NCBI RefSeq assembly: GCF_040802235.1
Contig: NC_133164.1
Span: 113,478,302-113,542,301 of the forward strand
Direction: 5' to 3'
DNA: 64,000 nucleotides
Source: Manis javanica
Lineage: Eukaryota; Chordata; Mammalia; Pholidota; Manidae
Shown here: positions 11,392-22,480 of the stretch, in pieces
How the letters are laid out: every line of letters begins with the position of its first letter
How positions within the stretch are numbered: the first letter of the stretch is position 1
Notes under the pieces: model-generated
The model's database searches: none
Seen by the model: only the letters and a program-made list of their open reading frames with translations
Told to the model about the DNA's origin: nothing
Position numbers and translations under genes: made by a program

Positions 11392-11620
11392 GGAGGGCCA
11401 TACTCTGCTTCCCCAGCCGTGATCTCACTTGATCCCCCAAACCGTCTTTGAGTCTGGTTTTAGGATGTCCCATCTAAAAATTGGGGAAACTGAGGTAGAG
11501 ACCATTTAAGTAATTTATTCAGGGCAACAAGGCAAGAATAAGGGCCTTAATTACCTAATTTCTAACTATCATGGGTCTTCAGTTGGATGTGAGCAGCTCT
11601 CTCCAGTTTTAGCAGGGAGC
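11392..11620 (-). repeat. MIR SINE, reverse orientation
   Basis: Antisense MIR. The core 'ttggggaaactgaggtagag' is followed by 'taatttattcagggcaacaa', the usual order. Ends are approximate. Confidence 0.65.
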
Positions 11621-12503
11621 TGTGTCCATGAGGCATATTTCTCAAGAAAGGGGGGACAGCATCAATGCTTAAGAAGGTCACCCTGCTTACGCCTCCTGTC
11701 GCCCTGGTTGCCTGCCTTGGCTTCCTCGTTCTCTTTGTTAGAAAGTCGCTTCCTCTCTTCTGTGCTCACTGCACATCCTTATGCTGGAGGCAAAAGGAAT
11801 CATTAACCCCTAGGCTAGACCATCCCTTTGTCCCAAGCACTTGGAATCCTCCCTGAACTCTTTCATCCCTTTTTCTACTTCCCTTTGATGCAGGCCTTTG
11901 TCACTGGGAGCATGTGCTTGTTAGTTGCTGTTCTAAAGACTTCGACGTAATTTCAGTCCCAGCTTCTGCAAAAAGGATGAATTTGGAGGGAGGCCGCCCA
12001 CCAGCCCCTACTTCATGTGTTTGCACCATGGCTTTCCAGCAGTCATTGTCCCGTATATGAAAATGCAAACTCATATTTTGACAGCTGGCAGTGTCTTTGA
12101 TATTGCAAGACATCATTTGGAACAAGGTGGATGACAGCAGATGGGCAGCAGCTGGTCGGTGCTGTGGCCACCCCTGGGGGTGCTGGGGTGGGTCTGGGGG
12201 CGGGGCCTGCACGTTTGGGTCTGTCTTGGGTTTTGCCAAACTGCCTGGGCTGGATATCATTAGGCTACAAGCACCGAACTCCTGTTTTGTTAGAACCAGG
12301 AGCTCCCGGCACCAGGGAAGAGCGAAGGAGAGCCGGCAAAGAGGTGAGGAGGGAAACAAAGGAGAGGAGCGGGAGCACCCCAACAACAGGCAGAGCCACG
12401 TGGGAGGGAAATCCCAGGAAGAGAAAGGGGGAGACGGGGAGGCGGGGACAAGGCGCTTGATACCTGGAGGGACTGATTGCCCGGGTCAGGCTCTGTCTGG
12501 TCC
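11621..12503. other. No recognised gene; G-rich tract inside
   Basis: No gene or dated repeat was recognised. A potential G-quadruplex with a GC-box-like core lies at 12176-12205. Confidence 0.45.
12176..12205 (+). other. Potential G-quadruplex with GC box
   Basis: Five G-runs of three to five bases with 1-4 nt loops, ending in GGGGGCGGGGCC, which contains an Sp1-type GC box. The local CpG density is not that of an island. Confidence 0.5.
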
Positions 12504-12830
12504 GTGTGGGCTGTTACAACAAAATACCCCAGACTGGGTGGAATGCAAACAACAGAAGGTTATTTCTTACCGTTCTGGAGGCTGGAAGGCCGAGATGAGG
12601 GGCCCAGCGTGGCTGGGTTCTGGTGAGAGATGGCACCTTCTCGCTCTGTCCTCATCTGGTGGAAGGAAGGGGTGCGGGAGCTCTCCGGGGTCTTCTGGCT
12701 AAGGACACCAATCCCAGTCAAGAGGCTCTGCCCTCATGACCTAAGCACCTCCCGGGGCCCCACCTTCTAATGCCATCACACTGCGGGTTAGCATCTCAGC
12801 ATTTGAATCTGGAGGGGACAGTCCATACCA
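12504..12830 (-). mobile_element. MaLR LTR (MLT1/MST type), reverse
   Basis: The plus strand reads 'caacaaaataccccagactg', 'gttctggaggctggaaggcc', 'ctcatgacctaagcacctcc', 'ggccccaccttctaatgcc' and 'catttgaatctggagggga', the antisense order of an MLT1/MST LTR. It is a solo LTR with no internal sequence beside it. Confidence 0.75.
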
Positions 12831-14689
12831 GGCTCTTTTTTCAGATCTGGAAGTTCTCCATCCATTTCTGCTGCTCATCATCCCAGGGCAGCCACTGCCT
12901 TGGCACAGGGAGCAGGGAGTCTTTAGGGTCCACCCCCAAAGGCCCCTCCCAAGCTCCGATAGCAAGTGGAGGTGAGAGGCGGAAAGCCACTGGCCAGCTG
13001 ACCTGCTCTAACCGAAACACAAGGGAGAAGTGACTTTCCAGCTCCTCAGGGTCCCTGTGAGTGGCCAGTGAGGCCACAGTGTTGTCATCCCTCAAAATCC
13101 TCTGGGCCTGCAGCTGCCCAGCTGCAGAACTAGCTCAGGGTGCTCCCACCTGACATCCCACTCTCTCCCCGCTGTTTTCGGTTTCCTGTCCTGGGTGTGG
13201 TTCAGTTCTACTGTGAGGCCCACAGAGACCAGAGCTGCCTGGGGGAATCTGACTCTGCACCGTTACTGAGGCTCAAAGGTCAAGGCAGAAATCCCAGAAA
13301 CAAGCCTCTGAGTTTTTACAGTCCAAGATGAGTTTTCAAGTAGAGTGGGACACAGGCACAGAATTGGGCACTGTTCCAGGGTCTGTGGCGGGGCAGTGGC
13401 CCAGGACCTGTGGGAGGACAGCCCGGCTCCTCTCTGGCCCCCGACTGTGCCAAGCCAGATCATCCTATCCCACTAAAGCAGGACGCCAGGGTCCAGCCTC
13501 TGACCACAGGGTGGAAGCACAGCCCAGGTGTGCTGCTGGGGAGGCCCAGAGGGGCCAGCTGCCTTCTCTTACAGGAGGCACACTGGACTGCCCCCAGAAG
13601 CCCCTGGAGCCCTCTGTGGAGTTGGGAGACCACCCTTTGTCCCTGCCACTGTCCTGGCTGCATCCCTTCCTGGCAGTGACTTCCAACTCTGCAAGGGTGG
13701 GGAGGTTTGCCAGGAAGCCAAGTGGGAAGCCTTTCCGTCACGTCAACACGCAGTGGATAGAGGAATTCCGGGGGGAAATTCCAGCACTTTCTTCAGCAGG
13801 GCCTGGCTACACATCAGATGCACAGAGGCCCAGCTCATCATTTTGGTGGGAAGGGGAGAGCAGAGGTGGGAGGCAAAAGGGGCTGAGGCTGACTGCTTCG
13901 CAGGCTTCCTGCAGGGGTGGGCCCAGGTCCAGGGATGCACTGGCGCAGCAAGCAGCCCCGTGGGGATCGGCTCCCCCCACTGTTCCCATCTGGTGCTGGA
14001 GGTGGCTGAGTGGCTGAAGAAATGCAGAAGTGAAGCCCCTCCCTGGAACCTTCTCTTGTTTGTCTTCTAGACTAGCTTCTCCCAAGTGCCATGGAGCCGG
14101 GCAGAATCCCAAGCCGGGGAGAGTGTCAAGGGGAAGAGTGGTCCCCAGCATTCAACAGTGCAGAGAGCTCAAGAAATGCATTCACTGACTGTCATCACTA
14201 GGAAGCCCCTAAGACAGACGCTGCAGAGAACAGCTGGCCACGTTCCTTTGGGGATCTTGGACAGGAACCCATGGTGTAGGTATCAGTTTGGGAACAAGAT
14301 GTTATATACATCCCAACAGTTGATCAGTTCTGACCTCTCATGTGACAGCTGACATTCACATGTGTGACACACACTTCCAGGGCCATGAGCCAATGCATAG
14401 ATGAGGCGTGATATGTGAATGTCCTTTCTGTCTCTGTTAAGAAAAGCACACGCACCCTGGATAGTGACTTTATTACCCAGACAATGTTGAACTGCCTCTA
14501 ATTTATTGAAATAAGAAACTCAGTGAGGTTGCACCTGTGATAGTTCACCCAACACCCTTGCATACTTATGCTTCTCTTTTTAAAAACTATTAAAGCAACT
14601 TACAGAAAGCCCTAACACGAAAGAGCTATTTATTTCACAAAAATTCTCTTTGCATATATACTGATATATGCATCCGTTTACACAGCTGT
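12831..14689. other. No recognised gene or repeat
   Basis: Moderately GC-rich. The longest frame is 229 aa (plus, 13328-14017); it overlaps other-frame ORFs on both strands and shows no domain, signal peptide or repeat, so I do not call it a gene. Confidence 0.45.
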
Positions 14690-15030
14690 AGTTCATATGC
14701 ACATACAATTTCATGTCCTACCTTGCCTCACTAAATATTTCATTTATACATTTCCAGTTACTGGTATATTCTCCCAATATCTAGTGGCTAAAAATATTTT
14801 ATTGATTACTGTTTTCTTATTATTAGGTATGGATTGTTTCCCATTGTTGGTAGATAGGGCTGCAATGGATTTTTGTATTGAATTGTTTCCATTTTGAGGT
14901 ATAATCCCCAAAGTGAAAGTCCCGAGTCAAAGGTATAAAGCGTCTGAGACCTCATTACATATTGCCAGATTCCTTTTCTGCAAGAATAAACCTATCTTCA
15001 AAACCGCTAGCAATACATAAATAACCAATT
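14690..15030 (-). mobile_element. L1ME/HAL1-like fragment, reverse
   Basis: 'tggattgtttcccattgttg', 'gggctgcaatggatttttg' and 'agtcccgagtcaaaggtata' follow the antisense layout of old L1ME or HAL1 3' regions. It is strongly diverged. Confidence 0.5.
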
Positions 15031-15050
15031 TCCCTTCAGGCCTAACAGGT

Positions 15051-15090
15051 TTTTTCTTCTTTTCCTTCCTCTTCTTCTTCCTCCTCCTCT
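15051..15090 (+). repeat. 40-nt homopyrimidine tract
   Basis: An uninterrupted run of C and T, CTT/CTC-rich. On the minus strand it produces a meaningless poly-Glu frame. Mirror-like homopurine/homopyrimidine tracts can form triplex DNA, but no function is implied. Confidence 0.9.
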
Positions 15091-16629
15091 GTCTTCATCT
15101 TCTGGTTTAATACATATGCAATATTAGACTGAAGAATTGCTTTAAATTTGTATTTCTTAATTGAAATGAGGGCAGAGCCTGTGCTTCTGAACCACCTCAA
15201 AGTGTCGGAACCTTGCACCTTCCAACCTGATGGCGCACAGGCGTTTGAACCCAACAGGGAAGTTCCTTCAAGCGCACATGCTCAGAAATGCAAGTAGCTG
15301 CTCGGAAGCGGAGAGTGTAGCTGGCCCAGAGCAGGTCTGATGCAAGCCTTAATTCAGTACCTGGCAAAGGGCAGGCAGCAGAAGTGATGCTGAACTCAGG
15401 CATCTTGGGAGCATTAAGGAGAGTGTGGTGTGTGAGCCCTTCCTCCCTGAAGACACACAGACTACGTGTTGCTCCTAATGAGCTTTCCATGCTCTGTCTT
15501 TTCTTCTAACTGTGGCAACCACGTGTCCTAAGTCTGCTCACATTTCAAACATTTGGTCCAGTTGTCTCCATAAAGGGCACCCATTCTTTTCAGACCATGT
15601 GTCCCAAATTTGAATTTGGGATATATGTCCACTGCTCTTTTGGTGTACTGGGGTCACCCACTCCACTAAATGCAAGTCTGACAGTAAAAACTGTCTTACT
15701 CATCCTTCCAAACCTCTATCATCCCTTTCTCCTACCTGCCCCATCCTTTCATTCTAAAAGTGTTTCTCGTCTCTCGTCAGAGGGCTGCTATTCTTTGAAA
15801 ATAGAGACTAAAATAGCACTCACCTCTCTTCCTTCTCCTAAGCCATGTGCTGTGTGTGTGTGAAAATGGGTTCCAAAGATATGATTTTCCTTAATGGTTT
15901 ATATGCAGCAATATAGAAGCTAAAGGCAATAATAATGCCTATCAAATTCTTCAGAATGCTTCATTGTGCTAATGACAACTGAGAGGTGTCCTTAAATCAC
16001 ACAGTTCCCTGATGGCTGGTGAAAGGTATTAGCTATAGGTGTCAATCAGATCAGGAGCTTTCAGTACAGTGCTATGAACCCACAGCTTTCAATAAATATA
16101 AAGAGGAAAATCTAAAAGATGAACTCTTTCAGACATTACATGCTGGTCCAAAACATACATGTTCAGCAAACACTCTAGGGTAGCCGGAGAACTCTGATCA
16201 ATGCTTTGATTCTAAATTCTTCACATTCTGCTGATTTTATTACAGACCCAGTAGCATAGCTCTCCAGGAGTCAGTCTTAACTGGCAGAGAGTCTTCAATG
16301 TGCAGGAAGACCGTGGCCATCCGCAATCTGTAATAGCACAAAATCAAGCTTTTACTGTAGGCTGAAACATCTAGGTGGGTTGGGTGAGTGTGGACTAAAG
16401 GGGCTTTCTGAGCACTTATAAAATGGGAAGTTCAATCTGGCATGAATTGTCTCACATAGTCCATTAGGTTATTTAATTCTCACCAAAGAACTTGAACCAC
16501 AAAATCAAAGTTAATGAAGAAATGTCCTCTGGAAGGTAAGCATCATCTGTCCCATTTGTAGGCTCTCAGGACAGCGGCTTAAGTGGCTGATAGGAACAGA
16601 GGGTAGTTCAAAACATCTTCCACGTCTCC
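15091..16629. other. No recognised gene or repeat
   Basis: I see nothing identifiable in this 1.5-kb stretch beyond short random frames. Confidence 0.45.
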
Positions 16630-17098
16630 TGACTCTGCCACACCTGCCCCAACCATGAGCCTTCTGAGTCTGGGGACTTCAGGGAGCATTAATAGAGAAA
16701 CCTCACTGAAATGGAGTCGGCAGGCCAGGAGGGGGAGCTCTCACACCCTACACTTGCCATCAAATGCAGACCCAGACAGAAGAGGTGAATCTGCAGTTTC
16801 AAGTCCACACTACTTTAGCTACCACTTTGCTACCTGGGCGGGAAGAAGCAAGGTTTCTGCTTCCCCAGGCAACAGCCTAGCCAATGAGAAGCCACTATAC
16901 TTGAACTCCCAGTTTCCGCCAATGGACTTTTTCCTTACAACAGCCCTCCGAACAGCCCCCTTCTCTGTAAGAGTGTTCTCTGGATGGGCCTGTATCTTTT
17001 TCATAGCCTGTGTGTCTCAAATTGCAATTCTCTCCTATTCCTGAATAAGCCCATTTCTGCTGGTAAAATAACTGGCAGTTTTATTTTTAAGGTTAACA
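16630..17098 (+). mobile_element. ERV1-like solo LTR, family unassigned
   Basis: Sense-strand LTR architecture: a CCAAT element ('ctagccaatgagaagcc') near 16880, a conserved pyrimidine-rich middle, the block 'ctcaaattgcaattctctcc' near 17015, 'ttcctgaataagccc' near 17040, and a terminus ending in '...aaggttaaca'. The CA end and downstream layout suit an ERV1-type LTR. The 5' boundary is a guess, and no internal retroviral sequence is adjacent. Confidence 0.5.
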
Positions 17099-17949
17099 CT
17101 TCACAGCTGTCTGCTGCCGAGAAGTCGTGCTTGGGTGTCTGCGGTTTGTCTGCACGAAGGGTACATTGCTTCAGGTCGACCAGAAAGCATCTGTTTTGTC
17201 CTCCTCCCAACTTTCTGCATGGCAGTAGCTGCAGACCTGCACGTTGGAAGGCAGCAGGCAGGGGCTTAGCCCATGAGCTCTGACCAGGGGCCAAAGACAA
17301 GAAAGGCAGGGACCCCGCTAGTGTTGGAGATTGGGGGTGGGGACTAGGACCCAGAAGTCCAAGGAATGCCCACCAGGAGGTTGTCCATATAGAGCCCCAG
17401 CTGGCCATCAGCCCCAGGGAAGAGGTCTGGCAGGAACAGGAGAATGCTGGGCCTCGGGGCAGCAGGGAGGGCTCCAGGCTGAGAGAGGCAGCTTCTAGAC
17501 CAGGCTGGCTTGCCTTTCAGAGTAAGTTTCAAGGGCTGAGATGAAAGCTTGTTCTGGACCCTGGGTGAAGGCTTGAGATTCTGTGACCCAGAAATCTCTA
17601 CCGGGGCCCCAGGCCCTGAGTATGGTTCACTCAGCACATACCCTAAGCTTCTCTCAGGGCTACACTCTCCCGGGGACGGGGAGCACAGCAGCAAGTCAGG
17701 CACCACTCCTGCTCCTATGGAAGAACTTTCTGTGACGGCAGGGGCAGGTTTCAGCAGGAAGAATTGGGAGCAATAGTGAAACTTAGCGTTTATAACTGGG
17801 CCCTGGACCCACATCGGAGCTAGTGGCTTCATTCCAAACCCTACCAGATTCTCAACCAATTTCCTGCCTTCACCATATTTGGCTCAGGAATGAGATGGGA
17901 CTGTGTCTGTGAGCAGAAGAGCATCACTGGACTAGCTGAGAACACTGGG
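17099..17949. other. No recognised gene or repeat
   Basis: I see nothing identifiable. A 171-aa minus frame (17344-17859) has no recognisable domain. Confidence 0.45.
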
Positions 17950-18436
17950 AAGAGACTTCAAATGGATATCCACACCCCTGTGTTCAAAGCAGCATCATTC
18001 ACCCTCCTCAAAAGGTGGAAACAACCCAAATGCCCATCAGCAGATGAATGGATGAACACAGTGTGCTCTGTGTGCACAATGGAATATTGCTCAGCCTTAC
18101 AAAGGAAGGGAATGCTGACACCTGCTACAACATGGATGTACCTTGAGGACATTATGCTGACTGAAATAAGCCAAACACAAAAGGACAAACAGTGCATTAT
18201 TCCACTCATATGAGGTATAGACTAGTCAAATTTACAGAAATAAAGTTGAATGGTGGTTGCCAGACCTGGGGCGAGGGGGAGAGGGGAATTGCTCAATGGG
18301 TAAAATGTTTCAGCTTAGCAAGTTGAAAACACTCTGAAGATCTGTTTTACAACAATGTAAATATTCTTAACACTACCTAGCTGTACACTTAAAAATGGCT
18401 AAGATGGTAAAAATTTTTTTACCACAATTTTAAAAA
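17950..18436 (+). mobile_element. Old L1 3' end, first of two
   Basis: Sense L1M: the ORF2 C-terminal block ('acaatggaatattgctcagc' near 18077), 3' UTR with 'gtggttgccagacctggggc' near 18255, and the terminal 'gctgtacacttaaaaatgg' near 18380. It ends in an A/T-rich tail that becomes an AAAG/GAAA-like simple repeat. Confidence 0.8.
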
Positions 18437-18454
18437 AGGAAGAAAGAAGGAAAG

Positions 18455-18800
18455 AAATTCTGACACATACTACAACATGGATGAACTTTGCAAACATTAT
18501 GCTAAGTGACATAAGCCAGACACAAAAGGAGAAAACCCATGTGATTCCATTCATATGAGGCACCGAAAGAGTCAAATTCACGGAGCTGGAAAGTAGAGCT
18601 GTGGTTGCTGGGGGCTGGGGGAGGGGAGCGGGAAATCAGTGTTTGGTGTGTCCTGAGTTCAGTTTGGGGTTGAAAAAGTCCTGGAGATGGAGATGGATGG
18701 TACAATAGTGCAAATGCAATAGTGCAACTGAACTGTACACTTAAAAATCGCTGAAGTGGTAAATTTTATATTATGTACACTTTACCCGATTAAAAAATTT
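18455..18800 (+). mobile_element. Old L1 3' end, second of two
   Basis: A second sense L1M 3' copy that starts right after the degenerate A-tail of the first. It repeats the same region, 'tactacaacatggatgaact' through 'actgtacacttaaaaatcgc'. It is a related subfamily member or an old tandem duplicate. Confidence 0.75.
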
Positions 18801-19340
18801 TTAACCCAAAATATAGTAGGTAAGACTCCTTCAAACCCAGAATTTTTTCCCAGGCCATCTTCCCTACTTGACATGCCAACAACTTGAAGTTTAGGAAACT
18901 CCAAAAGAAGAGATTAACATGTTCTCTAGTGAAAAGAGCAAAACTGGGAAGAAGCCGGGGAAATAGTGAGGAATTGGCCCCTTCTTGAGTTTAGCCTGTG
19001 CCAGTGGCTCAGACATTATAGCATCAGGATCATCTGGAAGGTTTGTTAAAACAAGGTCACGTTTGCACTTCTAACCGGTTCCCAGGTGATGGTGCGCTGC
19101 CCATTCAAGGACCGTCCGTCGAGAACCACAGGCCTCTCCAAAGGGCTTTAAAGTGTCAAAAGTACAGTTGGGGGGCTCTCACATTTCAGCGGGAAGATTT
19201 ATGTGGAATGTTTATTATAATTCCTGAGGCCTGAGCCCTACAGACATCTGTACTTCTTAAAGCTTCCCCAGCTGAGTCTGATGTAGTAGGTCCTCATTCT
19301 ATGTGGCAATAAACGCTGCCATGAGCGGGCACTAATTAGC
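18801..19340. other. No recognised gene; weak MITE-like patches
   Basis: Around 19000-19110 'gtggctcagacattatagca' and following bases faintly resemble a hAT-Charlie MITE. This is too diverged to call. Confidence 0.35.
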
Positions 19341-19545
19341 TCACTGGTTCTCAGAGGGTGATGTGTGGACGGGCAGCAGCAGCCACTGGGTACTAATAAG
19401 AAACCCACATTCCCAGGCCCCACCCAGACCTACTGAATCAGATACTCTGGGGGTGGGGCCCAGCCATCCGCTCTAGCAAGGCCTTCCAGGAGGTCTGATT
19501 CACACCAAAGCCCGAGGACCCTTGAGCTGCAGAGGACTCCGTTTT
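19341..19545 (+). mobile_element. hAT-Charlie MITE (MER5-type)
   Basis: 'cactggttctcagagggtga', the central 'ccccacccagacctactgaa', 'ctctgggggtggggcccagc' and the closing 'cacaccaaagcccg' region give the layout of MER5-class nonautonomous hAT elements. Confidence 0.7.
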
Positions 19546-21174
19546 CATCGATGTGCTGAGGACTAAACGCGGTCTTTCAGGCAGTTGGATGTGTAGTTTC
19601 TCCAGTGTTGTAACCAAGCACTGGAAAAAGGGAGTTTCTCTTTCTTTTTTTTAATGTTAACATGGCAATGTGATTTGTATATTACTGGGGTTAGAAAAAT
19701 TGATGAAGAGAATTAGGAGTACTTGGGTACCAGAGGTCACACCTGGCGTAATTCATAGAAAGTTCAAGGAAGCAAATCTTGGCTTAGCAAAAGGGAAATC
19801 TTTTGTATGTTTGGAGGGCTCTGGCCATGGGTGGGGCTTTTGTTGGGGATGAAGTGATTGCATTCTCATTGGACGTGTGCCCATGTGGGCTCCATGAGGA
19901 AATCTGAGAATGGACAGGGCTTGGTCAAGGGTTCTGAGATGCTTGTCTGCACAATGCCAGTATGAGAATGGCCTGGGGTTGTTAAAAATAATTCTAGGTT
20001 CCTATTTGTAAAGATCCTGACCTGGCACGGTTGGGGTAGGACCTGTCCAGTGTTTTTGAAGTCTGAGACTTACTAAACTAGATATATTTGATGTCCCTTT
20101 CCAATTCTATGTTTGAAAGAAGATAGAAAGGTGAGCTTCTAAAGGTTGGAAAATGAGAAAAGGTAAAAACTTTCTCCTTCGGATAAATAGTTTACATGAA
20201 AAAGTAATGTGGATGGTGGTGTTTTCAGCTCTACTAAGGTACACATAAGAAACGAGTTTAAGCCACAGCAGAAAGGGTTTGGATGAAAGGAAGACAATTA
20301 TCTTAGCAAAAAGGATGATTACATATTGGGATGGACTAAAGGAGTGGATGGTGGAAGTTTTTTCTCTAGAGATTTCTAAAACCAGGACTTCTCATCTGTC
20401 TGGGGTGATGCTGCGGGATGCTTTTAAATTCCCTTCCAGCCCTAATGCTCATATTCTGATACACAAACAGCATAGTAAACTAATAGAGACTGTTTTCCTC
20501 AAGAGTACAGAGAGTCGTAATGACAGCTTTCCTCAGTATTAAGTCACTAATAAAAAAAAAACAGGATCAGCAAGTGGTAAACAGATAAAATATTTATACA
20601 CTAATAAGACCTGGGTTGGAACATGAGGACAATCCAGTTTCTGGTTGCCTGGTCACGTAATCCCCCACGGATGATTCCAGAGGCATCTGCTTTTGAGCAT
20701 TCTTCCATGGGCACCAAGTCTCTAATACAGAAAAATAAGAAACTTCTGCCTGGCAACATCATTCTGTGGTTCTGATTTTGAGATAGAGTTAGACATCAAG
20801 GCCAAGCCCTGAAAAGGGAAGATCTTAAAGTGCAAAGGGAGGCAGGAAGGAAGCCTCTGAACAAATACAGATATGAATAGCAGCTGCAGAGGACGCGCTC
20901 CATCCTGGGGGTCCAGTAAGGAGCTGACACGGAGCCGGGGCAGGGAGGCGGGCCGGGGGTGAGCCTGGCTGGGGCCCGGCCAGTGGAGACACAGCAATCA
21001 CTGCATTTACAACTCCGAGGCATTTTTGCTTCAGGAAAGATAGTCCTTGGGAGACCCTGGTGGTTTTCCAGTGGGAGGCACAACCAAAACTGTTGTAGAG
21101 CTTATGAACACCCTTCCCACTTGTCCAGAAAGTCCAGAAGACTCTGTCAAGGAGCACATTTATCAAGTGCAGCA
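19546..21174. other. No recognised gene or repeat
   Basis: I see nothing identifiable. Frames on both strands are short and overlapping. Confidence 0.45.
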
Positions 21175-21388
21175 CACTGGTTTAAAACTCTGGCCCCGAG
21201 GTCAGATGACTTGAATTAAAACCTTCCTGTAGCGCTTAACCAGGGACAAGTTCCTTAACACTTCCGGGCCTCAGTATCCTTATTTGGAACATAAGGGCAG
21301 TAACCAGAACTGGGTGATCAATGTGGTTTCATGAGATAATGTCCTACGGCAGGGCTGGCACATGATAAGTGCTCGATAAGTGTTAGCT
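21175..21388 (+). repeat. MIR SINE, sense
   Basis: Sense MIR order: 'ggtcagatgacttgaatt', 'gggacaagttccttaacact', 'gggcctcagtatccttat', 'gcagggctggcacatgataa' and 'gtgctcgataagtgttag'. Confidence 0.8.
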
Positions 21389-21977
21389 TTTACGTTTCTC
21401 TAAAGAAATTTTAGTTTTCAAAAACAACTGAACTCTCAGATTCACTGAAACCGTGCCTCCCAAATGCCAGGCTGACACCTGGCACCAGTCTATGACACTG
21501 CTTGGCAGAATGGGAGAAATAAGGACAATGTCGTGTGGGTGCGTGTTGGTATTCAGTTCCCAATGACAGTTTTCTTCCTCTGAGAAGGCATGATGTCCTT
21601 TGCTTTTGGAAATAATAAGCACAGTAGGAGGTACTTCTTGTTTCATGTTCTTTGAATCTTCTTTACATTAGTCCTTGGTTTATTACTTTTTTTCCCTGGT
21701 TCATGAATCCCAAAGCCTGGAAACATTCTCCCAAAAGGTGTCAGGGAAATACCCAGAGGGCTGGGCAGGGCTTCTCGGGAGTTTTGCCTGATGCTTCAAG
21801 GCAGGCATCTCCTCTCCTTCCTGCACCAACCCAGGCTTCTCTTCGCGCTTCTCACGTTCTTCCTTCTTTTATTATTACTATTATTTTTATTCCTTTGGCC
21901 AATTTCTCCTCCTCTTTGAGTATGTTTCTAACCTTGTTCTCTGTCGCTTTTGCTCTAGCCCTTAAAGAGTAGCAGCG
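21389..21977. other. No recognised gene or repeat
   Basis: A TTA/TAT-rich patch lies near 21868-21895. I see nothing else. Confidence 0.45.
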
Positions 21978-22480
21978 TATGACATCCCAAAACATGTCAC
22001 TTTGGCATAAAGATTATTTTGAGCCAAAAGCAATTGAGAAGTAGATACAAGAAAAGCCCTCTGCCCTCCCCTTATTCACCCAAAAGCAGGACGCAAGTTT
22101 TTAAAGGTGTCCCCCTTCCTTCTCTACCAGGAAGGACAGAAGTTAGTCGCTGGAGATAACTCTAGACCCTACCCAGACCACACCAGAGGGACCTACACAG
22201 CAGACTTTCTCCACTGGCCCTTGTCTTCCATTAGTTCCCCTTACATTAACCTTCTCCCGTTTTTCATCCATAAACTCCAAGTCCATTTCCTTTGTCTTGT
22301 CACTTCCCTAAACATTGATTTTCTTTTGTTAAGAAGCTCTAGGAGTCCACGTTCTAACCACTGCTGGAATCACTCATCACCCACGCTTCCATGTGTACGT
22401 GTGACACACATGTTCATAAACTTCCATTTGTGGTCCTTTGCCGGTTTCATTTACAGGGCCCCAGGCAGTGCATCTGGGAG
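21978..22480 (+). mobile_element. ERV1-like solo LTR, related to 45995-46500
   Basis: The 5' portion ('gacatcccaaaacatgtcac', 'ttattttgagccaaaagcaa', 'tgagaagtagatacaagaaa') is clearly homologous to the element at 45995. The pairing of two dispersed copies indicates a repeat family, and the layout suggests an ERV1-type LTR. Family and 3' end are uncertain. Confidence 0.5.

Noticed and set aside
12091..12702. 203-aa plus-strand ORF
   Set aside because: Its C-terminal third runs through the MLT1/MST LTR, so it is not a conserved gene.
13328..14017. 229-aa plus-strand ORF, one of the longest outside the L1s
   Set aside because: It lies in GC-rich sequence with long frames on both strands, has no recognisable domain or composition, and shows no support as an exon.
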